Shown here: in pieces, positions 1-8,668 of the stretch
How the letters are laid out: each line of letters opens with the position of its first letter
How positions within the stretch are numbered: the stretch's first letter is position 1
From: Nakamurella leprariae
GTDB lineage: Bacteria; Actinomycetota; Actinomycetes; Mycobacteriales; Nakamurellaceae
DNA: 64,000 nucleotides
Reading direction: 5' to 3'
Assembly: GCF_016918035.1 (NCBI RefSeq)
Contig: NZ_JAERWK010000005.1
Coordinates: 203,905-267,904 of the forward strand
The notes under the pieces: model-generated
Seen by the model: only the letters and a program-made list of their open reading frames with translations
Told to the model about the DNA's origin: nothing
Databases searched by the model: none
Position numbers and translations under genes: made by a program

Positions 1-258
1 GAACGCCGGCAGGTCGGCCAGGGAGGCCAGCGACGTGACCGCCACCCCACCGGCGACCAGGGCCAGCGAGGTGCGCACCCAGGCCAGGGCGGTGCGCTCG
101 TTGGCCAGGCTGAACCGCGGGTCCGGCTCGGTGCCGACGCCGTAGACGCTGCGCGGCCGACGGGTGTCGGGCTGGTCGGGTCCCCCGTCGACCCCGGACG
201 GCTCGTCGCCCACGGCACCGGTCTCCGTCCCGGCCGACGGTCGCGGCCCCGCCGTCAC
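1..258 (-). CDS. DUF202 (YidH-like) membrane protein, 3' part cut off by window edge
   Basis: The 86 visible codons end in a family-like stretch, NERTALAWVRTSLALVAGG, followed by the start of a hydrophobic segment, as in DUF202/YidH small inner-membrane proteins. DUF202 proteins have two or three transmembrane helices and no known function. The first ~45 residues are a polar Gly/Pro/Asp-rich leader without structure. The start is a GTG at 256-258 with GGCAGG just before it; a second GTG about 15 codons later is possible. The C-terminus lies outside the window. Confidence 0.7.
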   Translation of the reverse strand, partial: MTAGPRPSAGTETGAVGDEPSGVDGGPDQPDTRRPRSVYGVGTEPDPRFSLANERTALAWVRTSLALVAGGVAVTSLASLADLPAF

Positions 259-334
259 CCTGCCACGACGGCGCCCGCGATCTGTGCCGGATGGTCGGAG
301 CCCGCGCTCGCTCGTCCCTGGCTCGCACGACTCC

Positions 335-688
335 TCAGTCCGCGTGCCCGACGATGTTCACCACCACGCCGTGCGACTCCTTGACCAGGAAGCGGCGCAC
401 GCCCCAGGACTCGTGGGTCAGCGGCCGGACGATCTCGTAGCCCCGCCGCTGCGCGTCCGCCCAGGCGGCGTCCACGTCGGCGACCTGGACGGTCAGCGAC
501 GAGTCCTCCGGCGAGGTGGCGTCGCCGGCGACCAGGCTGACCTGCAGGCTCGGGTTGGCCGGCGACCGGAAACTGGTCACCCAGCCGAGGCTGAACTCTT
601 GCCGCAGCCCGAGGAAGTCCTCCCAGAACTCGTGCCCGGTGGTGGCATCGTCGACGGTGAGGTTGGGCACGATGCGCCGCAGTTCCAT
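335..688 (-). CDS. VOC (glyoxalase/bleomycin-resistance) family protein
   Basis: This is a 117-residue protein with one beta-alpha-beta-beta-beta VOC unit repeated. The start MELRRIVPNLTVDD, the FWEDFLGL helix and a DVDAAWADAQRRGYE segment are typical, and the C-terminal HGVVVNIVGH holds a possible metal-ligand position. VOC proteins include lyases, dioxygenases and drug-binding proteins, and nothing here fixes a substrate. It is divergent from moaA with 79 bp between the starts. It could equally be an antibiotic-sequestering protein or an orphan with no enzymatic role. Confidence 0.75.
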   Translation of the reverse strand: MELRRIVPNLTVDDATTGHEFWEDFLGLRQEFSLGWVTSFRSPANPSLQVSLVAGDATSPEDSSLTVQVADVDAAWADAQRRGYEIVRPLTHESWGVRRFLVKESHGVVVNIVGHAD

Positions 689-755
689 GGCTCGATCCTG
701 CTCGTCGTGGGCGTCGACCGCCCGGTGGGGGCGCGATCCGGGCCGCCGCCCTGGT

Positions 756-761
756 TACCCT
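756..761 (+). promoter_or_regulatory. -10 element of a leaderless moaA promoter
   Basis: TACCCT lies six bases upstream of the moaA ATG at 768, which puts the expected transcription start on the A of the start codon. No Shine-Dalgarno sequence is visible. The same TACCCT/TACCGT plus 6-7 nt arrangement recurs at 14136, 21637 (minus strand) and 28486. No clear -35 box is seen, as is common in actinomycetes. The leaderless reading is an inference. Confidence 0.55.
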
Positions 762-767
762 GACGGG

Positions 768-1850
768 ATGACGAGCGTGGCGTTGGGACTGCCGAGCCTG
801 TTGCGGCGCCCCCCCACTCCCGCTGACCTGGCCGCCCGACCGGCCGTTCCCGGGCTCGTCGACCGCTACGGCCGCCAGGCGCACGACCTGCGGGTCTCGC
901 TCACCGACCGCTGCAACCTGCGCTGCACCTACTGCATGCCGGCCGAGGGCCTGGACTGGATGCCCGGCGACGAGCTGCTGTCCGACGACGAGCTGCTGCG
1001 GCTGATCCGGGTGGCGGTCGAGCAGCTCGGGGTGCGGGAGATCCGGTTCACCGGCGGCGAGCCGCTGTTGCGCCGCGGCCTGGAGGACCTGGTCGCCGGG
1101 GCGGCCGCCCTGACTTCCCGCCCCGAGCTTTCCTTGACCACCAACGGCATCGGCTTGGCCCGCCGAGCCGAGCGGTTGGTCGCGGCGGGGCTGGACCGGA
1201 TCAACGTCTCGCTCGACACGCTCGACGCGGACACCTTCCTGCGGCTGACCCGGCGCCCACGGCTGCCCGACGTGCTGGCCGGACTCCGCGCCGCGGCCGA
1301 CGCCGGGCTCACCCCGGTCAAGGTCAACGCCGTGCTGGTCCGGGACGTCAACGACGACCAGGCGCCCGAGCTGCTCGCGTACTGCCTCGAGCAGGGCTAC
1401 CAGCTGCGGTTCATCGAGCAGATGCCGTTGGACGCCGGCCACGTGTGGAGCCGGCAGCGGATGATCACCGCCGAGGAGATCCTCGACCGGCTGCAGGCCC
1501 GGTTCACGCTCACGCCCCATGCCGCCCCCCGGGACGGTGCCCCGGCCGAGTTGTTCGACGTGTCCGACAGCACCGGGACGACCCTCGGCACGGTCGGCGT
1601 GATCGCGTCGGTGACCCGGCCGTTCTGCGGCGACTGCGACCGGACCCGGCTCACCGCGGACGGGCGGGTCCGCACCTGCCTGTTCTCCCGCACCGAGACC
1701 GACCTGCGCGAGCTGCTCCGTTCCGGTCTGGACGACGCGACACTGGCCGACACCTGGCGGACGGCGATGTGGGGCAAGTTGCCCGGCCACGACATCGACG
1801 ATCCGTCGTTCCTGCAGCCGGACCGGCCGATGAGCGCCATCGGCGGCTGA
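768..1850 (+). CDS. moaA: GTP 3',8-cyclase MoaA (molybdenum cofactor step 1)
   Basis: This is a 360-residue radical SAM enzyme that converts GTP to (8S)-3',8-cyclo-7,8-dihydroGTP, which MoaC then turns into cyclic pyranopterin monophosphate. The SAM cluster motif is DRCNLRCTYC with Cys49, Cys53 and Cys56. The second cluster motif, FCGDCDRTRLTADGRVRTC, is near the C-terminus, and the protein ends in the Gly-Gly needed for catalysis (AIGG). The ATG at 768 is chosen because it gives normal family length and sits at the leaderless promoter. moaD follows after one base, while moaC, mogA and moaE are 13 kb away on the other strand. Confidence 0.96.
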   Translation: MTSVALGLPSLLRRPPTPADLAARPAVPGLVDRYGRQAHDLRVSLTDRCNLRCTYCMPAEGLDWMPGDELLSDDELLRLIRVAVEQLGVREIRFTGGEPLLRRGLEDLVAGAAALTSRPELSLTTNGIGLARRAERLVAAGLDRINVSLDTLDADTFLRLTRRPRLPDVLAGLRAAADAGLTPVKVNAVLVRDVNDDQAPELLAYCLEQGYQLRFIEQMPLDAGHVWSRQRMITAEEILDRLQARFTLTPHAAPRDGAPAELFDVSDSTGTTLGTVGVIASVTRPFCGDCDRTRLTADGRVRTCLFSRTETDLRELLRSGLDDATLADTWRTAMWGKLPGHDIDDPSFLQPDRPMSAIGG

Positions 1851-1851
1851 C

Positions 1852-2142
1852 GTGTCGACCCCGCCCGCGACCATCACCGCCGCCGCTCCGGTGACGGTCA
1901 CCGTCCGCTACTTCGCCGCGGCCCGGGCGGCCACCCGTCTCGATCAGGAGACGCTGACCCTGGACGCGCCCGCCACCGTCCAGCACGCCGCGGCGGTCGC
2001 CGTGCAGCGGCACGGCCGCGCCCTGGCCTCGGTGCTCACCCGGTGCAGTTTCCTGCTCGACGAGGTGGCCGTGCACGGGCTCGACCAGCCGGTGTCCGAT
2101 GGTGCCGTGATCGACGTGCTGCCGCCCTTCGCGGGCGGCTGA
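1852..2142 (+). CDS. moaD: MoaD/ThiS-family sulfur carrier protein
   Basis: This 96-residue beta-grasp protein ends in Gly-Gly (PPFAGG), the terminus that is adenylated and thiocarboxylated before sulfur passes to MoaE for molybdopterin synthesis. The core [16 protein letters not shown] is typical of MoaD. The start is GTG, one base after the moaA stop, so the two are very probably translated from one mRNA. The first ~12 residues ([11 protein letters not shown]) are an unusual low-complexity extension. The moaA-moaD pair matches the arrangement of moaA2-moaD2 in mycobacteria. Confidence 0.9.
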   Translation: MSTPPATITAAAPVTVTVRYFAAARAATRLDQETLTLDAPATVQHAAAVAVQRHGRALASVLTRCSFLLDEVAVHGLDQPVSDGAVIDVLPPFAGG

Positions 2143-2326
2143 CCGCACCGGCGTATCAGCGCCCCCGCTGGGGCATCAGTACGTCAGACCGGCGCCCGCA
2201 ACCCGAACGGACGCGCCGCTCCGTTCGTGTGTGTCCACTGTCCGTGGTCGCCTACGGCCGCTAAGTTCATTCTCGGGCGTCCGCCCGTTGACGGGTGTCG
2301 CCGTTCCACACGACCAGGAGGTCGCC

Positions 2327-3331
2327 GTGTCACAGCCCCCGGCGGGGAGTTCCCCGTCTTCCGGTCAGCCCGACGAGCCCGCGGGCGGTTGGCAGCCCCC
2401 GACCGACCCGGGCTCGGCTCCTGACTTCAGCAAGGCCGCGCCCACACCACCCGGCCCGCCGCCGTCCTCCGGCCCGCCCGGCCAGTACGGCGCGCCGGCC
2501 CAGGGCGGTCAGTGGGGTCCCCCGCCCGGTGGCCAGCAGGGTGGTCAGCCCGGCGGCCCGCAGGCCGGCTACGCCCCGCCGGCCGGCACCCCCGGCTACG
2601 CCCCGCCCGGCAGCTACCCGCCGCCTCCCGGCTACCAGCCCGGCGGCCAGCAGGGTGGCTACCCACAGCCCGGTCCCGGCCAGCCCGGTGCGTACCCGCC
2701 CCAGGGCGGCTACCCCGGCCCCGGTCAGTACCAGCAGCCCGGCTACGCCCCGCAGCCCGGGTACGGCCCGCAGCCCGGGTACGGCCCGCCGCCCGCGCCG
2801 GGTGGCTGGGGACCCGGTGGCCAGCCCGGACCGCACGGCTACGCCCAGCCGAACAACGTCGACTTCTCGAAGCTGTCGGTGTCGACCTGGGGGGTACTCG
2901 GCGCGGCCGTGCTGACCCTGGTGTTCAGCTTCTTCCCGTTCTACTCGATCCGGATCAGCGGCATCGGGTTCAGCGGCGCCAGCGTCAGTGGCTGGACCTC
3001 GTGGTGGTGGATCCCCACCCTGATCGTGGTGGCGGTCCTGGTCATCTTCCTGCTGCAGCTGTACAAGGTGATCTCGCCGGCCCAGGTCCAGCCGGTGTGG
3101 CTGGTCTACGCCTCAGCGCTGTCGTTCCTGCTCTACATCGGCGTGCTCATCCACGCCTTCGCCAACGGCGGCAGCGACGGCGACGAGGAGTTCGGGATCT
3201 CGGCCTCGGCCGGACCCAGCTTCGGCATCTGGGCCTGCCTGGTCACCAGCCTGGCCCTGACCTACTTCGCCATGCTGAACGCCCAGAAGCGCGGCGTGAA
3301 GCTGCCGTTCACGGTGCCCGGCCCCGCCTGA
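2327..3331 (+). CDS. Pro/Gly/Gln/Tyr-rich membrane protein with four TM helices
   Basis: This 334-residue protein has two parts. Residues 1 to about 175 are low complexity, with many PGY, PQPGYG and GGQ units, like the disordered cytoplasmic tails of actinobacterial membrane proteins. The rest has four hydrophobic helices, beginning near residue 184 ([18 protein letters not shown]), then a Trp-rich helix ([10 protein letters not shown]), a third near [18 protein letters not shown] and a fourth near [16 protein letters not shown]. The GTG start has AGGAGG five bases upstream (2316-2321), so I prefer it to in-frame starts up to 96 bases earlier. Function is unknown; DUF5336-like Mycobacterium proteins are a possible comparison. 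Confidence 0.75.
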   Translation: MSQPPAGSSPSSGQPDEPAGGWQPPTDPGSAPDFSKAAPTPPGPPPSSGPPGQYGAPAQGGQWGPPPGGQQGGQPGGPQAGYAPPAGTPGYAPPGSYPPPPGYQPGGQQGGYPQPGPGQPGAYPPQGGYPGPGQYQQPGYAPQPGYGPQPGYGPPPAPGGWGPGGQPGPHGYAQPNNVDFSKLSVSTWGVLGAAVLTLVFSFFPFYSIRISGIGFSGASVSGWTSWWWIPTLIVVAVLVIFLLQLYKVISPAQVQPVWLVYASALSFLLYIGVLIHAFANGGSDGDEEFGISASAGPSFGIWACLVTSLALTYFAMLNAQKRGVKLPFTVPGPA

Positions 3332-3355
3332 TCACCGCCTGATCGGCGCGACCAC

Positions 3356-3401
3356 GACAGCGCCGCGGTTCCCACTCTGGGGTGGGAACCGCGGCGCTGT
3401 C
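3356..3401. terminator. Bidirectional hairpin terminator
   Basis: A perfect 20-bp inverted repeat, with arms 3356-3375 and 3382-3401 and a 6-nt loop TCTGGG, lies between the ends of the convergent membrane-protein and rtcB genes. It has no clear T-run, as is usual in high-GC actinomycetes. Its place and perfect stem make a shared terminator the best reading. Confidence 0.85.
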
Positions 3402-3413
3402 CGCGTGCTGGAC

Positions 3414-4580
3414 TCAGTCGCCCTTGACGTTCACGATCTGCCGCAGCGTGTGCCGGATCTCGACCAGATCGGCGGCGTCGGCCATGACCTGGTCGATGTC
3501 CTTGTACGCGGCCGGGATCTCGTCCAGGAATGCCTCGGTGTCCCGGTACTCGATGCCGACCATGGCCTTCCGCAGGTCCGCCAGGCTGAACGACCGCCGG
3601 GCCGCGTTCCGGGACAGCCGCCGCCCCGCGCCGTGCGGCGAGGAGTGCAGCGACAGCTCGTTGCCCAGCCCGCTCACCACGTACGACGCGGTGCCCATCG
3701 ACCCGGGGATGAGGCCTGGCTGCCCGAGCCGCGCCTCGATGGCACCCTTGCGGGACACCCACAACCGCTCACCGAAGTGCTCCTCGAGCTCGGTGAAGTT
3801 GTGGTGGCAGTTGATCCGCTCCGCCTCGGCCACCGGCGCGCCGATCCAGTCCTGCACGCAGCCGATCAGCCGGTCCATCATCTCCTCCCGGTTGAGCAGC
3901 GCGTACCGCTGCGCCCACCGGAGCTCGGCGATGTAGGCGTCGAACTCGGCCGTGCCCTCCTGCAACCAGGCGAGATCCCGGTCGGGCAACCGGTCCCCCC
4001 GGGCCGCGCTCTGCTGCTGCGCGACGAGGATGTGCCGCTGCGCGATCCGGTTCCCGACGCCCCGGGAGCCCGAGTGCAGGAACAGCCACACCCGACCCAG
4101 TTCGTCCCGGGTCACCTCGATGAAGTGGTTCCCCGACCCGAGGGTGCCCAGCTGCAGCGCCCACTCCCGCTTGGCGTGCGCCGGATTGAAGCCGGCCGCG
4201 TCCGCCGCCTCGGCCAGCTCCGCGATCCGCGGCTCGGCGGTCGGCAGGATCGTCCGGTTGGCCACGCCGGCCGACAGCGGGATGGCCCGCTCGATGGACG
4301 TCCGCAGCCGGGCCAGGTCACCGGTGAACTCGTCGACGGTGAAGCCGGTGCGGACGGCGATCATGCCGCAGCCGATGTCCACCCCGACCGCGGCCGGGAT
4401 GATCGCCTCGGACGTCGGGATGACCGAACCGACGGTCGCCCCCTTGCCCAGGTGCGCGTCCGGCATCAGGGCCAGGTGCGGGCGGATGAACGGCATGGAC
4501 ACGGTGCGCAGCGCCTGCTCGCGGGTCGCCGGCTCCAGCACGGACGCCCAGTTCAGCAGCCTGTCGTTGATGCGCTCCAC
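3414..4580 (-). CDS. rtcB: RNA-splicing ligase RtcB
   Basis: This 388-residue Mn2+/GTP-dependent RNA ligase joins 2',3'-cyclic-phosphate or 3'-phosphate ends to 5'-OH ends. Visible family motifs are MPDAHLGKG near residue 40, VDIGCGMIAVRT near 70, HSGSRGVGNRIAQRH, NCHHN, and the HGAGRRLSRNAARR segment near 315, whose His is the one guanylylated in RtcB. I chose the GTG at 4578-4580 because VERINDRLLNWASVLEPATREQA aligns with the usual N-terminus. The candidate ribosome site GGGAG lies a rather long 13 bases upstream. It is divergent from tldD. No RNA cyclase or RtcR regulator is next to it, so it is probably a repair or housekeeping ligase. Confidence 0.93.
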   Translation of the reverse strand: MERINDRLLNWASVLEPATREQALRTVSMPFIRPHLALMPDAHLGKGATVGSVIPTSEAIIPAAVGVDIGCGMIAVRTGFTVDEFTGDLARLRTSIERAIPLSAGVANRTILPTAEPRIAELAEAADAAGFNPAHAKREWALQLGTLGSGNHFIEVTRDELGRVWLFLHSGSRGVGNRIAQRHILVAQQQSAARGDRLPDRDLAWLQEGTAEFDAYIAELRWAQRYALLNREEMMDRLIGCVQDWIGAPVAEAERINCHHNFTELEEHFGERLWVSRKGAIEARLGQPGLIPGSMGTASYVVSGLGNELSLHSSPHGAGRRLSRNAARRSFSLADLRKAMVGIEYRDTEAFLDEIPAAYKDIDQVMADAADLVEIRHTLRQIVNVKGD

Positions 4581-4669
4581 GGTGGTGCCCGCTCTCCCTG
4601 TCCTGCCGCCGGGCGGTTCCCGACGGCCTGACCATCGTCCCGACGACCGCCAGTGGATTTCCGCGTGCC

Positions 4670-4675
4670 TAAGCT
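4670..4675 (+). promoter_or_regulatory. Possible -10 element for leaderless tldD
   Basis: TAAGCT is followed by seven bases and the GTG at 4683. This spacing would start the transcript at the GTG. No ribosome-binding sequence is present upstream of that codon. This supports 4683 over the in-frame GTG at 4653 as the start, but only by inference. Confidence 0.4.
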
Positions 4676-4682
4676 TGGCCGG

Positions 4683-6206
4683 GTGACCGGCTCGATCTCC
4701 TGTCCCGACGTGGACGCCGACTTCCTGGCCCTGCCGCTGACCGCACTGGCCGACGCGGCCCTGGCCGCTGCGACGGCCGCCGGCGCCGAGCACGCCGACT
4801 TCCGCTTCGAACGCATCCGCGGCGCCGACATCATGGTCCGCGACCACGCCCTGCAGCGCTCCAGCGAGGCGGTGACCAGCGGGTACGCGGTCCGCGTGAT
4901 CGCCGGCGGCAGTTGGGGCTTCGCCGCCTCCGACGAACCGACGGCCGACGCGGCCGCTCGGACGGCGCGCCAGGCGGTGGCGGTGGCCCGGGCGGTGGCC
5001 GCGCTGGGCGGCGAGCGGGTGGAGCGGGCGGACGAGCCGGTGCACGCAGGCGCCCGCTGGTGCAGCGATTACCGGATCGATCCGTTCGCGGTGCCGGTGG
5101 CCGACCGGATCGGCCTGCTGCTCGACCGCTCGGAGCGGCTGCTGGCCGGCGACGGCGTCGACCACACCGCGATCGGCGTCGAGCTGGTCAAGGAGCAGAA
5201 GTTCTACGCCGACACGGCCGGCAGCACCATCTGGCAGCAGCGGGTCCGGATGCAGCCCGAGTTCACCGCGATCACCGTCGACACCGCCGCCGGATCGTTC
5301 GAGGACATGACCAGCCTGGCCCCGCCGGTCGGCCGCGGCTGGGAGTACCTGACCGACGGGACGTGGGACTTCGACGGCGAACTGGCCCGGATGCCGGGGC
5401 AACTGGCCGAGAAGCTCAAGGCCCCGTCGATCGAGCCGGGCCGGTACGACCTCGTCATCGACCCGACCAACCTGTGGCTGACCATCCACGAGTCCATCGG
5501 CCACGCGACCGAGTACGACCGCGCCATCGGCTACGAGGCGGCCTACGCGGGCACCTCCTTCGCCACCCCGGACGGGCTGGGCACGCTCAAGTACGGGTCG
5601 CCGGTCATGCACGTCACCGGCGACCGGACCGTGCCGCACGGCCTGGCCACCGTCGGGTACGACGACGACGGGGTCGCCGCTCAGCGCTGGGACCTGGTCA
5701 GCGGCGGCATCCTCACCGGCTACCAGCTCGACCGGGTGTTCGCCCACCGGCTCGGTCTGGAGCGGTCCAACGGCTGCGCCTTCGCCGATTCCCCGTCCAA
5801 CGTGCCGATCCAGCGCATGGCCAACGTGAGCCTGCAACCGGATCCGGCCGGCGGGACGCTGGACGACCTGGTCGCCGACGTCGAGGACGGCATCTACGTC
5901 GTCGGCGACAAGTCGTGGTCGATCGACATGCAGCGCTACAACTTCCAGTTCACCGGTCAACGGTTCCACCGCATCCGCAACGGCCGCATCGAGGGCCAGG
6001 TGCGGGATGTCGCCTACCAGGCGACCACCACGGACTTCTGGGGTGCGATGGACGCGGTCGGCAACCCGAGCACCTACCTGCTGGGCGGGGCGTTCAACTG
6101 CGGCAAGGGCCAGCCCGGGCAGACGGCGGCCGTCTCGCACGGCTGCCCGGTGGCCCGGTTCCGCGGCATCTCGGTGCTCAACACGGTCCGGGAGGCCGGC
6201 GCATGA
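4683..6206 (+). CDS. tldD: TldD metalloprotease subunit
   Basis: This 507-residue protein carries the TldD zinc motif HESIGH at residues 269-274. TldD and TldE form a heterodimeric protease that degrades unfolded peptides, matures some ribosomal peptides such as microcin B17, and helps remove the CcdA antitoxin in Escherichia coli. TldD holds the active site. The gene overlaps tldE by four bases (ATGA), consistent with stoichiometric production. No peptide precursor gene is visible nearby, so its native substrate is not suggested by context. An upstream in-frame GTG at 4653 would add ten residues. Confidence 0.93.
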   Translation: MTGSISCPDVDADFLALPLTALADAALAAATAAGAEHADFRFERIRGADIMVRDHALQRSSEAVTSGYAVRVIAGGSWGFAASDEPTADAAARTARQAVAVARAVAALGGERVERADEPVHAGARWCSDYRIDPFAVPVADRIGLLLDRSERLLAGDGVDHTAIGVELVKEQKFYADTAGSTIWQQRVRMQPEFTAITVDTAAGSFEDMTSLAPPVGRGWEYLTDGTWDFDGELARMPGQLAEKLKAPSIEPGRYDLVIDPTNLWLTIHESIGHATEYDRAIGYEAAYAGTSFATPDGLGTLKYGSPVMHVTGDRTVPHGLATVGYDDDGVAAQRWDLVSGGILTGYQLDRVFAHRLGLERSNGCAFADSPSNVPIQRMANVSLQPDPAGGTLDDLVADVEDGIYVVGDKSWSIDMQRYNFQFTGQRFHRIRNGRIEGQVRDVAYQATTTDFWGAMDAVGNPSTYLLGGAFNCGKGQPGQTAAVSHGCPVARFRGISVLNTVREAGA

Positions 6207-7615
6207 GCCACATCTCGACGCCCCAGCAGCTGGTCGAGGCTGCGCTGGCCGCGGCCGCGACCGAGCCCGGCGAGTGCATCGTCGTCGTGCAGCCGTCCAG
6301 CCAGGCCAACCTGCGCTGGGCCAACAACACGGCCACCACCAACGGCATGTCCACCGCACTGGACTGGTGGGTGGTCGCCGTCGTGGACGGCGCCGTCGGC
6401 ACCGTGGCCGCGGCGCGCGACGCGGCCGGCGCCTCCGACTCGGTCACCGAGGTGGTCGTGGCCACGCACCGGGCCGCCCGGGACGCCGCCGGATCCGGCC
6501 GCGCCCGCGACGAGCAGCCGCTCATCCGACCCGAGGACGCCGCCGGCGCACAGGATTTCGACCTCCCGCCGGAGCACACGTCGTTCGACGCGTTCACCGG
6601 ACTCCTGCCCACCCTGCGCCAAGCGTTCGACACGGCCCGCAGGGCCGACCGGATCCTCTACGGCTTCGCCCGGCACGAGCAACACACCGTGTACCTGGGC
6701 ACCTCCACCGGCGTGCGGGTCCGCTGGGTGCAGCCCACCGGCACCGTCGAACTGAACGCCAAGTCAGCCGATCTGACCCGCTCGTCCTGGGCCGGCGTGT
6801 CCGCGCCGGAGATGACCGGCATCGACATCGCCGCCATGGCGGTCGATCTGGACCGTCGCCTGGAGTGGGCTCGGCGCACGGTCGACCTGCCCGCCGGCCG
6901 CTACGACACCGCCCTACCACCGACCGCGGTGGCCGACTTCCTCATCCTGCTGGCCTGGGGCGCCGGCGCCCGGGCCGCACACGAGGGCCGGTCGGCGTTC
7001 TCGGCGCAAGGTGGCGCCACCCGGCTCGGCGAGCGCCTCACCGGGCTGCCGCTCACGCTGGCCGCGGACCCGGCCGACCCGACACACCCGACCGCGCCGT
7101 TCCTCACCGCCACCGCCTCCTCGGACGACGTCTCGGTGTTCGACAACGGCGCCCCGATCGGTCGTCTGGAGTTCCTGCGCGACGGTGTGCTCTCCGGACT
7201 GATCCGCTCCCGGGCCGACGCGGCCGAGTTCGGCGGTGCGGCCAGCCCGTTCGCCGGCAACCTGGCCCTCACCGGCGGCCAGGACGGCCGCGACGTGCTC
7301 GACCTGGTCGCCGGGATGGACCGCGGCCTGCTGGTCACCAGTCAGTGGTACCTGCGCGAGGTCGACCCGCAGACCATGCTGACCACCGGCGTCACCCGGG
7401 ACGGCGTGTTCCTGGTCGAGGGCGGCGAGGTGGTCGGCGCGACCCCGAACTACCGGTTCAACATGTCACCGCTGGACGTGTTGCGGCAGGCCGAGGCGGT
7501 CGGCGCCACCGTGCCGACCCTCTCGCGCGAATGGTCGGACTGGTTCACCCGCACCGCCATGCCGCCGATGCTCGTCCGCGACTTCAACATGTCGTCGGTG
7601 TCCCAGGCCCAGTGA
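6203..7615 (+). CDS. tldE: TldE/PmbA protease partner
   Basis: This 470-residue member of the U62 family lacks the HExxxH motif, as expected for the non-catalytic PmbA/TldE subunit that closes the TldD chamber. The start overlaps the tldD stop in ATGA. Typical family features are the N-terminal PSSQANLRWANNTATTNG, which resembles PmbA self-recognition strands, and the C-terminal GVTRDGVFLVEGGEVVGATPNYRFNMSPLDVL block. It reads as full length. Confidence 0.92.
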   Translation: MSHISTPQQLVEAALAAAATEPGECIVVVQPSSQANLRWANNTATTNGMSTALDWWVVAVVDGAVGTVAAARDAAGASDSVTEVVVATHRAARDAAGSGRARDEQPLIRPEDAAGAQDFDLPPEHTSFDAFTGLLPTLRQAFDTARRADRILYGFARHEQHTVYLGTSTGVRVRWVQPTGTVELNAKSADLTRSSWAGVSAPEMTGIDIAAMAVDLDRRLEWARRTVDLPAGRYDTALPPTAVADFLILLAWGAGARAAHEGRSAFSAQGGATRLGERLTGLPLTLAADPADPTHPTAPFLTATASSDDVSVFDNGAPIGRLEFLRDGVLSGLIRSRADAAEFGGAASPFAGNLALTGGQDGRDVLDLVAGMDRGLLVTSQWYLREVDPQTMLTTGVTRDGVFLVEGGEVVGATPNYRFNMSPLDVLRQAEAVGATVPTLSREWSDWFTRTAMPPMLVRDFNMSSVSQAQ

Positions 7616-7651
7616 CCCCTGCTGTCCCGTCCACACGGAAGGACCGACAAA

Positions 7652-7681
7652 TAGGTTGTGCGCAACTGAATTGTGTGCAAC
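7652..7681 (+). promoter_or_regulatory. OhrR-type operator pair in the ohrR promoter
   Basis: Two related boxes lie just upstream of ohrR: the near-palindrome GTTGTGCGCAAC at 7655-7666 and TTGTGTGCAAC at 7671-7681. A -10-like TAGGTT (7652-7657) overlaps the first box, so a bound MarR dimer would cover the transcription start. OhrR repressors of other bacteria autoregulate from just such AT-flanked palindromes and release DNA on oxidation by organic hydroperoxide. Regulation here is inferred from position and symmetry. Confidence 0.6.
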
Positions 7682-7690
7682 TCTTCATCT

Positions 7691-8137
7691 GTGTCCGACG
7701 CCCTGCTCGATCACCAGCTCTGTGTCGCGGTGTACCGCGCCGCCCACGCCTTCACCGGCGCCTACCGGTCGATGCTCCAGCCGCACGGGCTGACCTACCC
7801 GCAGTACGTGTTGCTGATGGCGCTGTGGGACCGGTCGCCGCAGACGGTGTCCGACCTCGGCGGCGTGCTCGATCTCGACTCCGGCACCCTGAGCCCGCTG
7901 CTCCGCCGACTGCAGGACGCCGGCCTGGTCATCCGCAGCCGGTCCGCGCGGGACGGACGGGTCGTCGAGGTCGCGCTCACCGAGCAGGGCCGGGCCATGC
8001 GGGCCGAGACCGAGCACGTGCGGCGGGAGATCGTCGCGTGTACCCGACTGACCGTCGACGACGGCATGGCCCTGCTGTCCGGGCTGCACTCCCTGACCCA
8101 CAACCTGCGCCGGTCACCCGAACCGGCGTCCGCCTGA
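7691..8137 (+). CDS. ohrR: OhrR, organic-hydroperoxide-sensing MarR repressor
   Basis: This 148-residue winged-helix MarR regulator has the conserved sensing Cys in LDHQLCVAVY (Cys11 from the chosen start). A second Cys near the C-terminal dimer helix (VACTRL, Cys117) suggests the two-cysteine type, where Cys11 sulfenate forms a disulfide with the partner subunit. The recognition helix region is TVSDLGGVLDLDSGTLSPLLRRL and the wing is SARDGRVVEVALTEQG. GTG 7691 is preferred to an ATG-like start at 7673 because that one would lie inside the operator. It is followed by ohr after 28 bp, an expected operon. Confidence 0.92.
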   Translation: MSDALLDHQLCVAVYRAAHAFTGAYRSMLQPHGLTYPQYVLLMALWDRSPQTVSDLGGVLDLDSGTLSPLLRRLQDAGLVIRSRSARDGRVVEVALTEQGRAMRAETEHVRREIVACTRLTVDDGMALLSGLHSLTHNLRRSPEPASA

Positions 8138-8165
8138 GCTGCCCCGAACTCACGAGGAGACCTTG

Positions 8166-8579
8166 ATGGACACCTTCTACACCGCCTCCGCCACCGCGAC
8201 CGGCGACGGCCGCAACGGCCACGGCCGCAGCTCGGACGGCGTGCTGGACGTCGATCTGGCCAGCCCCGGCTCCAACCGGCCCGGCACCAACCCGGAGCAG
8301 CTGTTCGCCGTCGGCTACGCCGCCTGCTTCCACAGCGCGCTCAAGCACGTCGCCTCGGCCCATAAGGCCCCCGTCGCCGACACCGCGGTGACCGCGGACG
8401 TCAGCATCGGCACCCTGCCGACGGGCGGCTTCGGCCTCGCGGTGGCCCTGCACGTGGAGATGAGCGGCGTCGACCAGGAGACCGCCGACACGCTGGTGGC
8501 CAAGGCCCACGAGGTCTGCCCCTACTCCAACGCCACCCGCGGCAACATCGAGGTCGAGCTCGACACCGTGGTGGCCTGA
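8166..8579 (+). CDS. ohr: Ohr organic hydroperoxide resistance peroxidase
   Basis: This 137-residue OsmC/Ohr family thiol peroxidase reduces fatty acid and other organic hydroperoxides. The catalytic peroxidatic Cys lies in GYAACFHSAL and the resolving Cys in HEVCPYSNATRGN, both on buried helices typical of Ohr. Arg of the FYTASATATGDGR region corresponds to the conserved N-terminal Arg. A strong GAGGAGA site sits 6-7 bases before the ATG at 8166. It is in an operon with ohrR. Confidence 0.95.
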   Translation: MDTFYTASATATGDGRNGHGRSSDGVLDVDLASPGSNRPGTNPEQLFAVGYAACFHSALKHVASAHKAPVADTAVTADVSIGTLPTGGFGLAVALHVEMSGVDQETADTLVAKAHEVCPYSNATRGNIEVELDTVVA

Positions 8580-8609
8580 CGGATCGCCTGTCCGTCTCCA
8601 GTCCCGGGC

Positions 8610-8638
8610 CCCCGCCGACGTCCAGCCACCCGGCGGGG
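8610..8638. terminator. Hairpin between convergent ohr and reverse transcriptase genes
   Basis: CCCCGCCG (8610-8617) pairs with CGGCGGGG (8631-8638) around a 13-nt loop and is followed by TTCGG. It lies in the 89-bp gap between convergent genes, so it could end either transcript. A smaller GACGGA/TCCGTC hairpin sits just after the ohr stop (8579-8595). Confidence 0.55.
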
Positions 8639-8668
8639 TTCGGTCATGTCCGGGCCACGATCGACGCG

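Noticed and set aside
255..1901. Very long minus-strand frame across moaA
   Set aside because: High-GC shadow with repeated G/R/P text; moaA has unmistakable motifs on the plus strand.
2330..2836. Long Gly/Arg-rich open frame antisense to the Pro-rich protein gene
   Set aside because: It mirrors the low-complexity coding strand, and has no start signals or domain.
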